Shown here: positions 35,265-43,703 of the stretch, piece by piece
How positions within the stretch are numbered: position 1 is the stretch's first letter
How the letters are laid out: every line of letters begins with the position of its first letter
Source: an uncultured Oscillospiraceae bacterium
Lineage (GTDB): Bacteria > Bacillota > Clostridia > Oscillospirales > Oscillospiraceae
Reading direction: 5' to 3'
DNA: 64,000 bases
Assembly (NCBI GenBank): GCA_904419145.1
Contig: CAJFQQ010000005.1
Coordinates: 20,140-84,139, forward strand
Notes under the pieces: generated by a model
Told to the model about the DNA's origin: nothing
Seen by the model: the letters and a program-made list of their open reading frames with translations, nothing else
Database searches by the model: none
Position numbers and translations under genes: made by a program

Positions 35265-35803
35265 GCATGCGTGAGGTATTATTCGCTGGCTTTGGCGGCC
35301 AGGGTGTTCTCACCGCCGGCCTGATCCTGTCTCAGATTGCCCTCTACTCGGGGAAAAATGCTACCTGGATGCCCTCTTATGGCGCGGCTATGCGCGGGGG
35401 CACTGCCAACTGTACCGTCCATTATGGAGACGGCCCTGTTTATAATCCGGGTCAGCAAAAGCCGGATCTGCTGCTGGCGATGAACACGCCGTCCTTCAAA
35501 AAGTTCAGCGGCATTGTGCGTACCGGCGGGATTGTTCTATACAATGCAGACATGATGACAGAGGATGCTGCAGTTCGCGAGGGAGTCCGATTGGTTCCGG
35601 TAAACTGTAACCAGATTGCTGATAAACTGAATAATCCCAGGGGAGCGAATATTGTTATGATGGGCGCCATCGTGAAACTTCTGGGCGATTTTGAGTACGA
35701 GACTGGGCTGGCCGGTATGAACGACATGTTCCGAAAAAAGGGAAAAGAGAAATTCGAGGCCAAAAATACGGAGGCGTTCCAAGCCGGATATGCGGCTGTC
35801 TGA
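35261..35803 (+). CDS. 2-oxoacid:ferredoxin oxidoreductase, gamma subunit
   Basis: 180 residues, with REVLFAGFGGQGVLTAG at the N-terminus, the signature of the gamma (CoA-interacting) subunit, and YGAAMRGGTANCTVH. The ATG overlaps the beta stop as ATGA; a second in-frame ATG two codons on is equally well placed. Last gene of the operon. Confidence 0.92.
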   Translation: MSMREVLFAGFGGQGVLTAGLILSQIALYSGKNATWMPSYGAAMRGGTANCTVHYGDGPVYNPGQQKPDLLLAMNTPSFKKFSGIVRTGGIVLYNADMMTEDAAVREGVRLVPVNCNQIADKLNNPRGANIVMMGAIVKLLGDFEYETGLAGMNDMFRKKGKEKFEAKNTEAFQAGYAAV

Positions 35804-35847
35804 TACCCACTGCGGCACCGAGATGGAGAGATTGATTTGAAAAGCTG

Positions 35848-35887
35848 GCGGGCAAGATGATACAATCATCTTGCCCGCTGATTTTTG
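35848..35887 (+). terminator. Terminator of the amino-acid fermentation operon
   Basis: A 13-bp perfect stem GCGGGCAAGATGA with its complement (35848-35860, 35866-35878), a 5-base loop, then TGATTTTTG. Together with the terminator at 28383 it delimits an operon of eight genes. Confidence 0.85.
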
Positions 35888-36011
35888 TCCCCTTTTTTCT
35901 GCAGCTATGATAGGGCAAAAATATGCAAATGCAAAAGTTTTTTATAAAGTGAGATGCCGGTAGCTGCTGCGTCGTTTTAATCATAGGAACAGCGGCAGAG
36001 GAGGGATCAGA

Positions 36012-36540
36012 TTGCTGACAATGTATCTGGCCATGCTGGGCAGCGAGGCGGACCGGGAGCGGTTTGCCCTGCTCTACGAGGCCCATGAGAAGCGGCTCTA
36101 CGCCGTGGCACTGAAAATTTTGGGAAATCCCGTCCAGGCAGAGGATGCCGCCCAGCAGGCCTGGCTCCAGGTGCTGCGCAACTGGGACCGGGTCAATGGC
36201 CTGGAGTGGGAGGCGGCGGCCAAATATCTGGCTGTGGCTGCCAAAAACGCCGCTTTGGATTCCTTGAAAAAGGAGCGGTGGACTGCCTCCATGCCGGAGG
36301 ACTGGGACGCGCCTGCGCCGGAGCACAACCTCGGGGAGTATCCATCGGCTGGTAGAACTGATTTGTTCTATGCCAGAGGGATACCGGCGCATTTTGGAAC
36401 TGAAATTTGTGGAGGAGGAGACCAACCAGGCCATCGCCCGGCGGCTGGGGCTCAAGGAGTCCACTGTTTCCACCCGAATCCAGCGGGGGCGGAAACTGCT
36501 CCTGGCCGCTATGGAACAGGAGGGATACTGCTATGACTGA
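36012..36540 (+). pseudogene. ECF sigma factor gene with a +1 frameshift
   Basis: Residues 1-110 carry sigma region 2 (LYEAHEKRLYAVALKILGNP, AEDAAQQAWLQVL). At 36342-36343 an extra C shifts the frame. Region 4 (HRLVELICSMPEGYRRILEL, LGLKESTVSTRIQRGRKLL) continues in another frame to a TGA at 36538-36540. Dropping one C restores a normal 175-residue sigma factor whose stop overlaps the next gene by eight bases, as in related operons. So it is either a recent inactivation, a sequencing error or a programmed shift. Start TTG 36012 follows GAGGAGGGA; an ATG at 36021 is the alternative. Confidence 0.75.
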
Positions 36541-37753
36541 GAACCGCTTTGACGCGCTGCTGCGCGATGCCCTGCTGGACGCCAACTGGCTGGAATACCG
36601 TACCGTCTGGGAGGAGGCGGAGGAGCCGGATTTCTCGCCGCCCTATCTCCGCTGGCGGAGGAACCTGCTGGCGGATCCATTTGGCTTTGTGAAACGGAAA
36701 CTGCGCCCGGTGTGGGTCCGGGCGCTGCGGATGGCAGCCTGCATTGTCCTGATCTCCGCCGTGGCGCTGGGAACGCTGATGGCGGTGAGTCCCACGGTTC
36801 GGGCGGCGGTGCTGAACTGGCTGCGGGAGATCAGCGGGAATTACATGACCTACACCTCGGACCAGTCCGCACAGACTGATGCCCTGCCCTCCAACTGGCG
36901 TATCACCTGGCTGCCGGAGGGCTGGGAACTGCGGGAATTGACCTCCAACGGCCAGATCTACGAGGAGCCGTCTAGCCAGGGTGGGCTGACTTTTGCCTGT
37001 GCGCCGCCCGGCGATTCCCAGATGGCCACCAATGTTTACGATGTTGAAGATGCGGATGTGGTACGCAGCACGATCCAGGTACAAGGGGCCGACGCGGACT
37101 ACTATGAATCTGAGGCTTACCGGGTACTGCTGTGGGAGAATGAAGCGGGTTTCCTGTTCCTGCTGCGGAACACAGGAGGCTTGGCAGAGGAGGACTTTCT
37201 GAAGGTTGCGGAGAGCGTCTCCTATTACGAGGGATCTGGCACGGCCTATGTGCTGGACTGGGCCTCAGAGGACTACGAACCTCTCAACCGCTATGAACTG
37301 ATTGGAGCCTGCACAGAGGAATGGATCAACGATGCCGACCAGGTGCTGTTGACCTGGCAGTATATCACCGACCCCGTATGCTCCTTCGCTACGCCGGAGG
37401 GCGAGCCGGAGGAAATCCCCTTGGGGAACGGTGTGACTGCCCAATACTGGGCAGCAGCGGAATCGTTCCAAGGTGAGCCCGCCACCGTCATTATAAACGG
37501 GGAGGAGATGGAACTGGATGGTTCCACCATCACGGTAAACGGCTTTACCATCACTGTCGGTACAGGTCCGGGGGAGGCCTCCAGCAGCACCCTGCTGTGG
37601 ACAGGCCCGGATAGCGATACTACCTTTCTGCTGCAGGGTATCCTGAGCCGCGAGAACCTGCTGGACATGGCCCGGAGCCTTCGGGAAGTTCCAGCCAATC
37701 CGTCGCCTCCGTCCCATAATATCTTGTTTTCAGAGGGGACCGCCGGTGGCTGA
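36533..37753 (+). CDS. Single-TM DUF4367-type protein, putative anti-sigma factor
   Basis: 406 residues from ATG 36533. The first 60 residues are cytoplasmic and acidic, resembling the sigma-binding tail of such anti-sigma proteins. One TM helix (about 68-88) anchors a large extracytoplasmic part with two DUF4367-like modules (LPEGWELRELTSNG and similar). The gene overlaps the end of the sigma gene. With the sigma factor frameshifted, its regulatory role may be lost. Confidence 0.68.
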   Translation: MTENRFDALLRDALLDANWLEYRTVWEEAEEPDFSPPYLRWRRNLLADPFGFVKRKLRPVWVRALRMAACIVLISAVALGTLMAVSPTVRAAVLNWLREISGNYMTYTSDQSAQTDALPSNWRITWLPEGWELRELTSNGQIYEEPSSQGGLTFACAPPGDSQMATNVYDVEDADVVRSTIQVQGADADYYESEAYRVLLWENEAGFLFLLRNTGGLAEEDFLKVAESVSYYEGSGTAYVLDWASEDYEPLNRYELIGACTEEWINDADQVLLTWQYITDPVCSFATPEGEPEEIPLGNGVTAQYWAAAESFQGEPATVIINGEEMELDGSTITVNGFTITVGTGPGEASSSTLLWTGPDSDTTFLLQGILSRENLLDMARSLREVPANPSPPSHNILFSEGTAGG

Positions 37754-37795
37754 GGCAAAGATTTTCAAAATTTTTTGAAAATTGTGAGACGCAGC

Positions 37796-37838
37796 GCCCT
37801 CCCCGTTCGTTTCTAAGGCAGAAGCGAACGGGGAGGGC
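37796..37838 (+). terminator. Intercistronic hairpin
   Basis: A perfect 14-bp stem (GCCCTCCCCGTTCG and its complement) with a 15-base loop between the two DUF4367-type genes. No clear T run follows, so it is more likely an attenuator or an mRNA-stabilising element than a full terminator. Confidence 0.55.
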
Positions 37839-37876
37839 TTCTCCGTTCCAAAAAAACAGAAAGGATGAGAAAAACG

Positions 37877-39085
37877 ATGAAAACCAGAAGAAGCGCGTTT
37901 CTGTCCGGCTGTCTCACCACCCTGCTGCTCCTGACGCTGGGCACTTCTGTCCTGGCTGCCTCAGGGCAGATCTCGTTCAACGTCTGCAGCGTGGCGGTGG
38001 ACGGGGAGACAGAAATCACCGCCGGGAGCACTGTCACGGCCTCCAACGGACAGCAGATCCCCTCCTCCATCCTCTACACCGATGCCGCCGGCGGCGGGAC
38101 CAACTACCTGCCCCTGCGGACCATCAGCCAACTGCTGGGGGTGGAGGTGGGCTATGACGCCGCCACTAAGACGGCGTATATCGGCCAATGGCCGGAAACC
38201 GCAGCCACAGCGGGAAAACGGTGGCAAAAGGAGGTTGATGGAAGGACTGTCACCTATTTCTGCGAGGAGGAGGGCCACATATATACCACGCCCCTGACCT
38301 ACCGCCCCACCTGGCAAGCGGATGGATGGGGCCTCGATGAGATGAGCCACGATGTCCGCAATTACACCACTTCCTGGCAGTACAGCGGGCCGGAGGGGAC
38401 AGTTACCATGCAGTGCGCTTATCCGTCCACTGCAGGGTTCGGCAGGCAGATGAACAGCACAGAGGCCATTGAAAACTGTCAGACTGTGACAGTACAGGGC
38501 CGCAGCGCAGATTACTATCAGGATGGGAATTTCCATTTGCTGGTCTGGGAAAATCCGGAAGGAATCCTCTTTTATCTATCTGGGAAAAACGTGACGCGGG
38601 ATCTGCTGATAGATGCGGCGGAGAGTGTGGAGCCCTGTACCGCAACAGTTGGAACATATTCGCTGGGCTGGCTTCCCCAGGGCTATTCCCGGATGGAGCG
38701 CTATGTCATTGCGGATACCCAGCAGGAGTACTGGGTCCGGGATGGGGTGGCCCTCTCTTGGATGGCTTCGGGCAGTGAACTCTCCCTCCCGGACTGGGAG
38801 AGCAGCGCCGCGGATATCAGGGATATGGAGGGCCAATTCTGGGAGGCGGAGGAACTCCACAGCAGTGATGACAAGGAAGAGGATCCTGATACCGGGGATA
38901 CAGGTGTCACGATTACCACCGCTGTAATCCCAGGGGAGCAGGGGATGAACACCCTGGCCTGGCAAGACCCGGATACGGGGCTCTATTTCCGCCTGCAGAG
39001 TATTCTGGATAAAGACATCATGCTCCATATAGCAGAACAGGTGGCGTCGGTCCAGCCATCCGGGCAATTGGGGAGAGCGTCATAG
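37877..39085 (+). CDS. Secreted protein with copper-amine-oxidase-like (stalk) N-terminal domain and DUF4367-like repeats
   Basis: A signal peptide (about residues 1-30, SVLAASG) precedes a stalk-type domain (VTASNGQQIP, YLPLRTISQLLGVEV, TKTAYIGQ). The rest is DUF4367-like: SWQYSGPEGTVTMQ, then LGWLPQGYSRME. It resembles the second half of the upstream gene and may have arisen from it. Starts ATG 37877 or 37865; the second has its purine run too close. Expected in the cell wall or outside. Partner unknown. Confidence 0.65.
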   Translation: MKTRRSAFLSGCLTTLLLLTLGTSVLAASGQISFNVCSVAVDGETEITAGSTVTASNGQQIPSSILYTDAAGGGTNYLPLRTISQLLGVEVGYDAATKTAYIGQWPETAATAGKRWQKEVDGRTVTYFCEEEGHIYTTPLTYRPTWQADGWGLDEMSHDVRNYTTSWQYSGPEGTVTMQCAYPSTAGFGRQMNSTEAIENCQTVTVQGRSADYYQDGNFHLLVWENPEGILFYLSGKNVTRDLLIDAAESVEPCTATVGTYSLGWLPQGYSRMERYVIADTQQEYWVRDGVALSWMASGSELSLPDWESSAADIRDMEGQFWEAEELHSSDDKEEDPDTGDTGVTITTAVIPGEQGMNTLAWQDPDTGLYFRLQSILDKDIMLHIAEQVASVQPSGQLGRAS

Positions 39086-39689
39086 CTTGATGATTTCCTG
39101 GACGTCAGGGACAGAGGCTGTGAACACCTGACAAAAGGGTAAACGGGTCCGGGTCGCATCCCAGGATCCGACAATTGCAGAATGGAGCGCTTTTACAAAG
39201 GAGAAGCCGTCGATTTCGCCGGAAATCGACGGCTTCTCCTTTGTAAAAGGTTTACACCGATTTGATTGAAACGCACACGCTGTGCGTTTGGAAGGAGCGG
39301 AACCAGGGCGTGGACTCCGCCATATCCGTTGGGCGGACAGTGATGCTGTCGGAAAAATCGAGACGGCGGACAGGAACTTCCGCGTCATATAGGGATTGAA
39401 GGCTGTGTGTCGGGGCTGCAGAATAAGTGGCTTTTGATGCTATACATTTTCCTGTCAAAACGAGTCAAATTTTGTCTGTATATGTCAAACAGGAGACAAA
39501 AGCAAAAAAATGGAATATGATGGAAATAGGAGTAAGGACAAAAGCCGGATGCTGCCAAGGAAAAGGCAAAGATGCCTTCGCCAAAGTTGAGTTCTATGTA
39601 TTGATTTTGCAGAGGACGGTTAATTTTTGAATTCTTGCTCCCTTGCACTGCAAAGCTATCTGATCGTTTATGCAAAGGGGGAGGTTATT
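39086..39689. other. 604-base gene-free stretch with long hairpin
   Basis: No ORF here is convincing. It contains the 27-bp perfect inverted repeat listed next and a weaker TTTTGTCT/AGACAAAA pair (39470-39477, 39494-39501) upstream of the Spo0A-like gene. Confidence 0.45.
39191..39248. terminator. 27-bp perfect inverted repeat, probable bidirectional terminator
   Basis: Arms 39191-39217 and 39222-39248 are exact complements with a GCCG loop, and the outer ends are TTTTAC/GTAAAA. The stem is far longer than the other terminators in the window. Confidence 0.65.
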
Positions 39690-40040
39690 ATGGACACAAT
39701 TATCCGCAATACGCTGCGTCCTTTTGGGATTACTCGCAATTACCGTGGATATCCCCAGACTGTCTTTGCAATTGCGCTGGTAATAGAGGACGAAGCCCGC
39801 CTACGTCATATTATGGCGGATATCTATGAGGTAGTGGCAGAACAGATCCACTGCAAGGCGGCAAATGTGGAACGTAATATCAGGACCGTTATTTTGTGCG
39901 CATGGCGGAAAAACCGCGCGCTACTATGTGAGATGGCAGGCTATCCGGTTGTAACGCCGCCATCTGTATCCCAGTTCCTAGATGTTGTGGCATCATATAT
40001 TCAAAGGAATCCGTTTCCAGTGCCTGCACACCAGAGCTAA
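39690..40040 (+). CDS. Stand-alone Spo0A C-terminal-like DNA-binding protein (1)
   Basis: 116 residues, with AAAGGGGGAGG upstream of ATG 39690. Nearly the whole protein aligns by pattern with the sporulation regulator Spo0A effector domain: the start IIRNTLRPFGITRNYRGY, the central helix IYEVVAEQ, and the recognition region ANVERNIRTVILCAWRKN. No receiver domain is present. It might compete for Spo0A sites or act independently of phosphorylation. It is followed by a second protein of related design. The family match is from pattern recognition. Confidence 0.68.
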   Translation: MDTIIRNTLRPFGITRNYRGYPQTVFAIALVIEDEARLRHIMADIYEVVAEQIHCKAANVERNIRTVILCAWRKNRALLCEMAGYPVVTPPSVSQFLDVVASYIQRNPFPVPAHQS

Positions 40041-40125
40041 GTCTGAGCAAGAGCGCTTTGTCCAGCCCGTGTCTATCTATTTTTGTAATTTGGCGGTAAC
40101 ATCGTAACTTAAAAGGAGGATTGAA

Positions 40126-40671
40126 ATGACTCGGGCAGAAGAGATGATACGATGGATTATAGGCACAGATTTTAAGGAATGCTATGTGGTTTTGTCACAG
40201 GCTATAGATGTAGCTTATGGGGCATTGCCGGAAAAACTTTCTATAGGCGATATTGGGCGTCAGGTTCACATCCAGACGGGGAAGGGAAAGACCGCTGTCT
40301 CCAAGGCGCTTTCCCGGGCAGCTGCCGAGATATGGGATCACGGGGATCAGGCAGTCCTGGCGGAGATATTTGGGAAGCAAATGGAACGGTGTGAAAAACC
40401 GCTGCCACGGGATTTGGTCTTTGCTCTGGCGTACTTTATGGAAAGGAGGCTGGTAAGATACCAAGTCTGGCGAGACAGGTATGATGGAAAGGAAGGCATT
40501 GTGGCGGTGGATCCGGTTACGGGGCGTTGGCTGGAGTCGGTATCGTTCCATCCGGAGAATCTGCAGATTGAGCAGTTTGTCCAATTGTTCAACCAGGATC
40601 ATATCCCGTTGGAGCATTTCCGCGATTTTTTCGCGGGAAGCGAGTTGATGGAGCCGTTTGAGAGAATGTAA
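40126..40671 (+). CDS. Spo0A C-terminal-like protein with an extra C-terminal domain (2)
   Basis: 181 residues, with AAAAGGAGG upstream. Residues 5-85 follow the Spo0A-C pattern (DFKECYVVLSQAIDVAYG, then GKGKTAVSKALSRAAAEIWDHGDQ, where Spo0A has VERAIRHAI..W). The last 90 residues (from CEKPLPRDLVFALAYFM) are not recognised. It lies 85 bases after the first Spo0A-C-like gene and probably shares its transcript. A terminator-like hairpin follows. Confidence 0.55.
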   Translation: MTRAEEMIRWIIGTDFKECYVVLSQAIDVAYGALPEKLSIGDIGRQVHIQTGKGKTAVSKALSRAAAEIWDHGDQAVLAEIFGKQMERCEKPLPRDLVFALAYFMERRLVRYQVWRDRYDGKEGIVAVDPVTGRWLESVSFHPENLQIEQFVQLFNQDHIPLEHFRDFFAGSELMEPFERM

Positions 40672-40686
40672 TAAATGCATCGATAC

Positions 40687-40721
40687 AGCCGGCCCCCGCA
40701 CATTTTGTGCGGGATCCGGCT
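40687..40721 (+). terminator. Hairpin after the second Spo0A-like gene
   Basis: Stem formed by AGCCGG/CCGGCT and CCCGCACA/TGTGCGGG with a small bulge and a short loop. The T tail is weak (CTTGTG). Confidence 0.55.
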
Positions 40722-41158
40722 CTTGTGCTGCATGGGGAGATCTGTTGCTATAAAGCGAGATAAAGCGGCTGTATCCTCTTCCCGTGACAATGCCATACGG
40801 CGGCCCTGTGTATAGAGGCGGCAGGGCCCCCATTTTCCCATGATAAAAGAAGATGCATTTTTATGCCGGAAGAGGCGGAAGTATGACATATGCAGCGTGG
40901 GAATTGCGGAGGGGAGAGATGCTGTTTGCAGGATCCGCCGTCTCCATATTTGGCACAAAAACAGCTCGGGGCAGGGCGCACCGAGCTGTAGAATATGGCT
41001 GAGCACATGCGGCAGGAGGTGAGATTCCCCCTCTTAAAAGCAGGAGGCCCCGCGGGAACGTCCATGCCATATTGCCAGCATACCAAACTCATGCTGGTTT
41101 TGCAAGGGCAACAGGTGATATCAAGCAAACCCGCATGATTTACGCAAACAGGCCGCGC
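40722..41158. other. Gene-free stretch between Spo0A-like and HMA genes
   Basis: Several overlapping ORFs of 60-135 codons run here on both strands but none has an RBS or a recognisable protein. It contains the minus-strand terminator of the HMA gene. Confidence 0.4.
40956..40989 (-). terminator. Terminator of the HMA-domain gene
   Basis: On the minus strand ACAGCTCGG with its complement (40961-40969, 40981-40989), followed by TTTTTG. It lies about 170 bases beyond the HMA stop. Confidence 0.65.
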
Positions 41159-41416
41159 TTATTTCTTCCAGGCCGAAAAAAGTCCCCGCTTCTCATAGGG
41201 CTCACTGCGAACAGAAAGGGCGGTATACCCCGCCTGGCGGATGGTTTGCTTTAATGTATCCTCGTCAATTGGGGATTGCGCCAGTAGAACGGTTTGCTTT
41301 TTGCTGTGGGAAGATGCCACCTTTTTTACCGGAAAAGCTCTCCGGATGGCCTCATTGACATGTGCCTCGCACATTCCACACTGCATTCCGTCCACGGCTA
41401 TGATATATCGTATCAT
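41159..41416 (-). CDS. HMA-domain heavy-metal-binding protein (CopZ-like)
   Basis: 85 residues. The metal site reads GMQCGMCEAHV, the GMxCxxC motif of copper chaperones. The fold continues to residue 65 with a basic tail (KRGLFSAWKK). It likely binds Cu(I). No copper ATPase lies nearby. RBS GGGAGG. The family is usually 65-70 residues, so the tail is an extension. Confidence 0.82.
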   Translation of the reverse strand: MIRYIIAVDGMQCGMCEAHVNEAIRRAFPVKKVASSHSKKQTVLLAQSPIDEDTLKQTIRQAGYTALSVRSEPYEKRGLFSAWKK

Positions 41417-41435
41417 TTCCCATACCTCCCAATTA

Positions 41436-41451
41436 GTTAGTATAAGCTAAC
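41436..41451 (-). promoter_or_regulatory. Inverted repeat upstream of the HMA gene
   Basis: GTTAG-TATAAG-CTAAC, directly before the RBS of the HMA gene. It is a possible operator for a metal-responsive repressor; none is encoded adjacent. Confidence 0.4.
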
Positions 41452-41565
41452 AAAAGGATAGCAGATTTTTAAGCCACTGTCAACTCCTGCCTGGACAGCG
41501 CATCTTTTTTCTCGACGGACGCGCTGTGATATGGTATATTGGACTGATAAAGGGGGTGACAGCGT

Positions 41566-42060
41566 ATGTTTGATTTCACCGGGCGCAAAGAGATTCATGC
41601 CTATTCCTATCTGTACGAAGGGATTGCAGATGATGCCCTGAAGCAGAGGGCTAAGGGGAGCCTGGAGTATTACATCAATAAAGCTGCGTTTTACAAATCT
41701 GGCTGGGGCGTCCTCTCCTTTTTGGGGATCGTCCTGCCAGCCGCCGCTACCTTTTTTGTCAGCATCAATTTGTGCCTGGAAGCCGTTTCCGCCATTACAG
41801 CTGTTGCCACAGTGGTATCCAGCACATTGGCGTTGTTCAAGTTTGCGGATAAAAAGACATCCTATCGCAACTGTGCCGAAAATCTCAAGAGCGAGCTAAG
41901 CGCATACCACAGCCGGTCCGGTGTGTACCGAAGCGAAAAGGGCCGTGACGCAGTGCTGGCGGAGCACTTGGAGCGGATCATTAAAGAGGGATACAACCGA
42001 ATTGAGGCACTGGAGACAGAACGAAGCAGGGAACAGCCCTGCGATGAAGACACCCAGTAG
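41566..42060 (+). CDS. SLATT/DUF4231-like two-TM protein
   Basis: 164 residues: an N-terminal helical stretch (ALKQRAKGSLEYYINKAAFYKSGW), two TM helices (about 46-68 and 72-92) and a C-terminal helical cytosolic tail. The layout matches SLATT-superfamily proteins, which occur as membrane effectors of nucleotide-signalling defence systems and also in solitary form. No cyclase or SMODS gene is nearby, so a solitary role is more likely. RBS AAAGGGGG. A patatin gene follows at a 53-base gap. Confidence 0.55.
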   Translation: MFDFTGRKEIHAYSYLYEGIADDALKQRAKGSLEYYINKAAFYKSGWGVLSFLGIVLPAAATFFVSINLCLEAVSAITAVATVVSSTLALFKFADKKTSYRNCAENLKSELSAYHSRSGVYRSEKGRDAVLAEHLERIIKEGYNRIEALETERSREQPCDEDTQ

Positions 42061-42113
42061 CACAGGGCGGTAGGAAAGCGTCCATAAAAATACTATGGGA
42101 AGGGAAGCAATCA

Positions 42114-42968
42114 ATGAAAACAGGAATTGTGTTGGAGGGGGGCGCAATTCGCACCATATTTTCTACCGGTGTCTGCGACGCGCTGCTTACCAGAGGGTTG
42201 ATGACGGATTATGTGATCGGTGTATCAGCTGGAATCGCCTACGGCGTCAGCTATGTATCCAAGCAGAGCCGCAGGAATTTGGACATCATGGTTCGCTATA
42301 TCAACGACAAACGCTACATGGGGTGGGAAAATCTCCTTCGACGGGGGAACCATGCTTACTTTGGCCTGGATTTTGTCTTTGAGACGATTCCAAAGCAGTT
42401 GGTACCCTTTGACTATGATACGTTTGCCGCCTATCCAGGGGAAGTGGAAGCTGTGGTGACCAATATGGACACCGGGAGGCCGGAATATTTTCCGGTGGAG
42501 CGGGGCGATGACCGCCTGAAGCTGCTGCAAGCCACCTGTGCACTGCCGTTTCTGTTCCCGGTTTATACGATACAGGGCAGGCCATATATGGACGGAGGCG
42601 CCTCGGATGCGATTCCGTTTGAGCGCGCCTTTGCAAAGGGGTGCGACCGCCTGATCATCGTACTCACCCGGGAGAGAGGCTATGTGCGCCGCCCGGAGAA
42701 GCTTCAGCATTTGATTGATTTGGCATACCACAAATACCCGGGGTTTTGTGAGGCTATGCGCCATCGGGCGGATACCTATAACAGAGTAAGGGGGCAGCTT
42801 TTCCAATTGGAGAGAGAGGGGAAAGTGTTGCTGTTCGCGCCAAAGAGTACGGTTGGTTTTCACCGTACCGAGCGGGACATAGACAAGATAAAGGCTCTGT
42901 GGCAGGACGGCTATGACCAAGGAATAGCCCGACTGGATGAGGTAGAGACGTTTTTGAAAGGCATGTAA
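42114..42968 (+). CDS. Patatin-like phospholipase
   Basis: 284 residues. The oxyanion motif GGAIR, the nucleophile elbow GVSAG and the catalytic Asp in DGGASD are present, so the Ser-Asp dyad is intact. It resembles YjjU-type bacterial patatins that hydrolyse acyl esters of phospholipids. No signal peptide, so it is cytoplasmic. Possibly co-transcribed with the SLATT-like gene, and followed by a good terminator. Confidence 0.88.
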   Translation: MKTGIVLEGGAIRTIFSTGVCDALLTRGLMTDYVIGVSAGIAYGVSYVSKQSRRNLDIMVRYINDKRYMGWENLLRRGNHAYFGLDFVFETIPKQLVPFDYDTFAAYPGEVEAVVTNMDTGRPEYFPVERGDDRLKLLQATCALPFLFPVYTIQGRPYMDGGASDAIPFERAFAKGCDRLIIVLTRERGYVRRPEKLQHLIDLAYHKYPGFCEAMRHRADTYNRVRGQLFQLEREGKVLLFAPKSTVGFHRTERDIDKIKALWQDGYDQGIARLDEVETFLKGM

Positions 42969-42978
42969 GCCCACAGGA

Positions 42979-43022
42979 AGCGGAGTTCGCTGTTCTGATC
43001 AGCGAACCCCGCTTTTATTTTA
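42979..43022 (+). terminator. Terminator after the patatin gene
   Basis: AGCGG-AGTTCGCTG pairs with CAGCGAAC-CCCGCT (42979-42992 and 43000-43013), followed by TTTTATTTTA. Confidence 0.8.
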
Positions 43023-43110
43023 GGCGAGAAGGCTTGCGTGTGGAGGGATAGGGCATCATTCCAAAGCAGCAATGGGGAGTAAGGCGGGGAATGACATTGA
43101 CAGATCCCTA

Positions 43111-43179
43111 TTGACTTTTTTGTTATAGTAAGTATAATTAGTTCTATAAAGTATAAGAGATTAAAGTTACTTTAATCTC
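43111..43179 (+). promoter_or_regulatory. Promoter and 23-bp palindrome of the merR-lon unit
   Basis: TTGACT (43111-43116), a 16-base spacer and TATAAT (43133-43138). Nineteen bases further on lies a perfect palindrome with 11-bp arms GAGATTAAAGT and its complement around one T (43157-43179). Its place just downstream of the start site fits a repressor operator, presumably of the MerR-family protein. Confidence 0.65.
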
Positions 43180-43206
43180 GGCGCCTTAAGTAAGGAGGGA
43201 TGAGAG

Positions 43207-43677
43207 GTGCTGTACACAGTGGGCGAGATGGCCAGGCTCTTGGGCATTGCCGCCTCCACGCTCCGGTACTATGACCAGGAGGGGCTGCTGCCCTTCGTAG
43301 AGCGATCCCGGGGGGGAATCCGCATGTTTACCGAACGGGATTATGGTTCCCTTATGGTTATTGAGTGCCTGAAAAAATCGGGGCTTTCCATTAAGGAGAT
43401 CAAAGCGTTCATTGTGCTGGCCCAACAGGGAGATGCGTCTCTGGAGCAGAGATTAGCCCTGTTCCGGAGACGCAAGGAGGCTGTGGAGCAGCAGATTGCG
43501 GCGTTGGAGGAGACACTTTGCCTGCTGCAGTACAAGTGCTGGTACTATGAAACGGCTTGCCGGGCGGGTACGGAGGATGCTGTCCGAAACCTCCTCTGCA
43601 GCGATGTTCCGGTGGAATGCCGAGCTGCGCTGGAAAAATTGAACCTGTGCCCAGACCCGGAGCAGAACACAAAATAG
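43207..43677 (+). CDS. MerR-family transcriptional regulator
   Basis: 156 residues, GTG start with TAAGGAGGG upstream. A MerR HTH and wing (VGEMARLLGIAASTLRYYDQEGLLPF, GGIRMFTERDY) lead to a long coiled coil, then a short Cys-containing C-terminal part (CLLQYKCWYYETAC). Related proteins sense ions, thiols or stress. It sits 26 bases ahead of a lon gene, so its target is probably that gene and its own promoter. Confidence 0.88.
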   Translation: MLYTVGEMARLLGIAASTLRYYDQEGLLPFVERSRGGIRMFTERDYGSLMVIECLKKSGLSIKEIKAFIVLAQQGDASLEQRLALFRRRKEAVEQQIAALEETLCLLQYKCWYYETACRAGTEDAVRNLLCSDVPVECRAALEKLNLCPDPEQNTK

Positions 43678-43703
43678 AGAATTTCCAAATGAGGTGACCC
43701 CAG

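Noticed and set aside
36407..36532. N-terminal extension of the DUF4367 ORF upstream of ATG 36533
   Set aside because: It overlaps sigma region 4 in another frame, is Pro/Arg-rich and has no RBS.
39080..39388. 102-codon minus-strand ORF in the long intergenic region
   Set aside because: It crosses the 27-bp inverted repeat, has no RBS and no recognisable fold.
41566..42968. CBASS/SLATT-type defence system
   Set aside because: No cyclase, SMODS, SLOG or TIR gene nearby; patatin of this type is common as a solitary gene.
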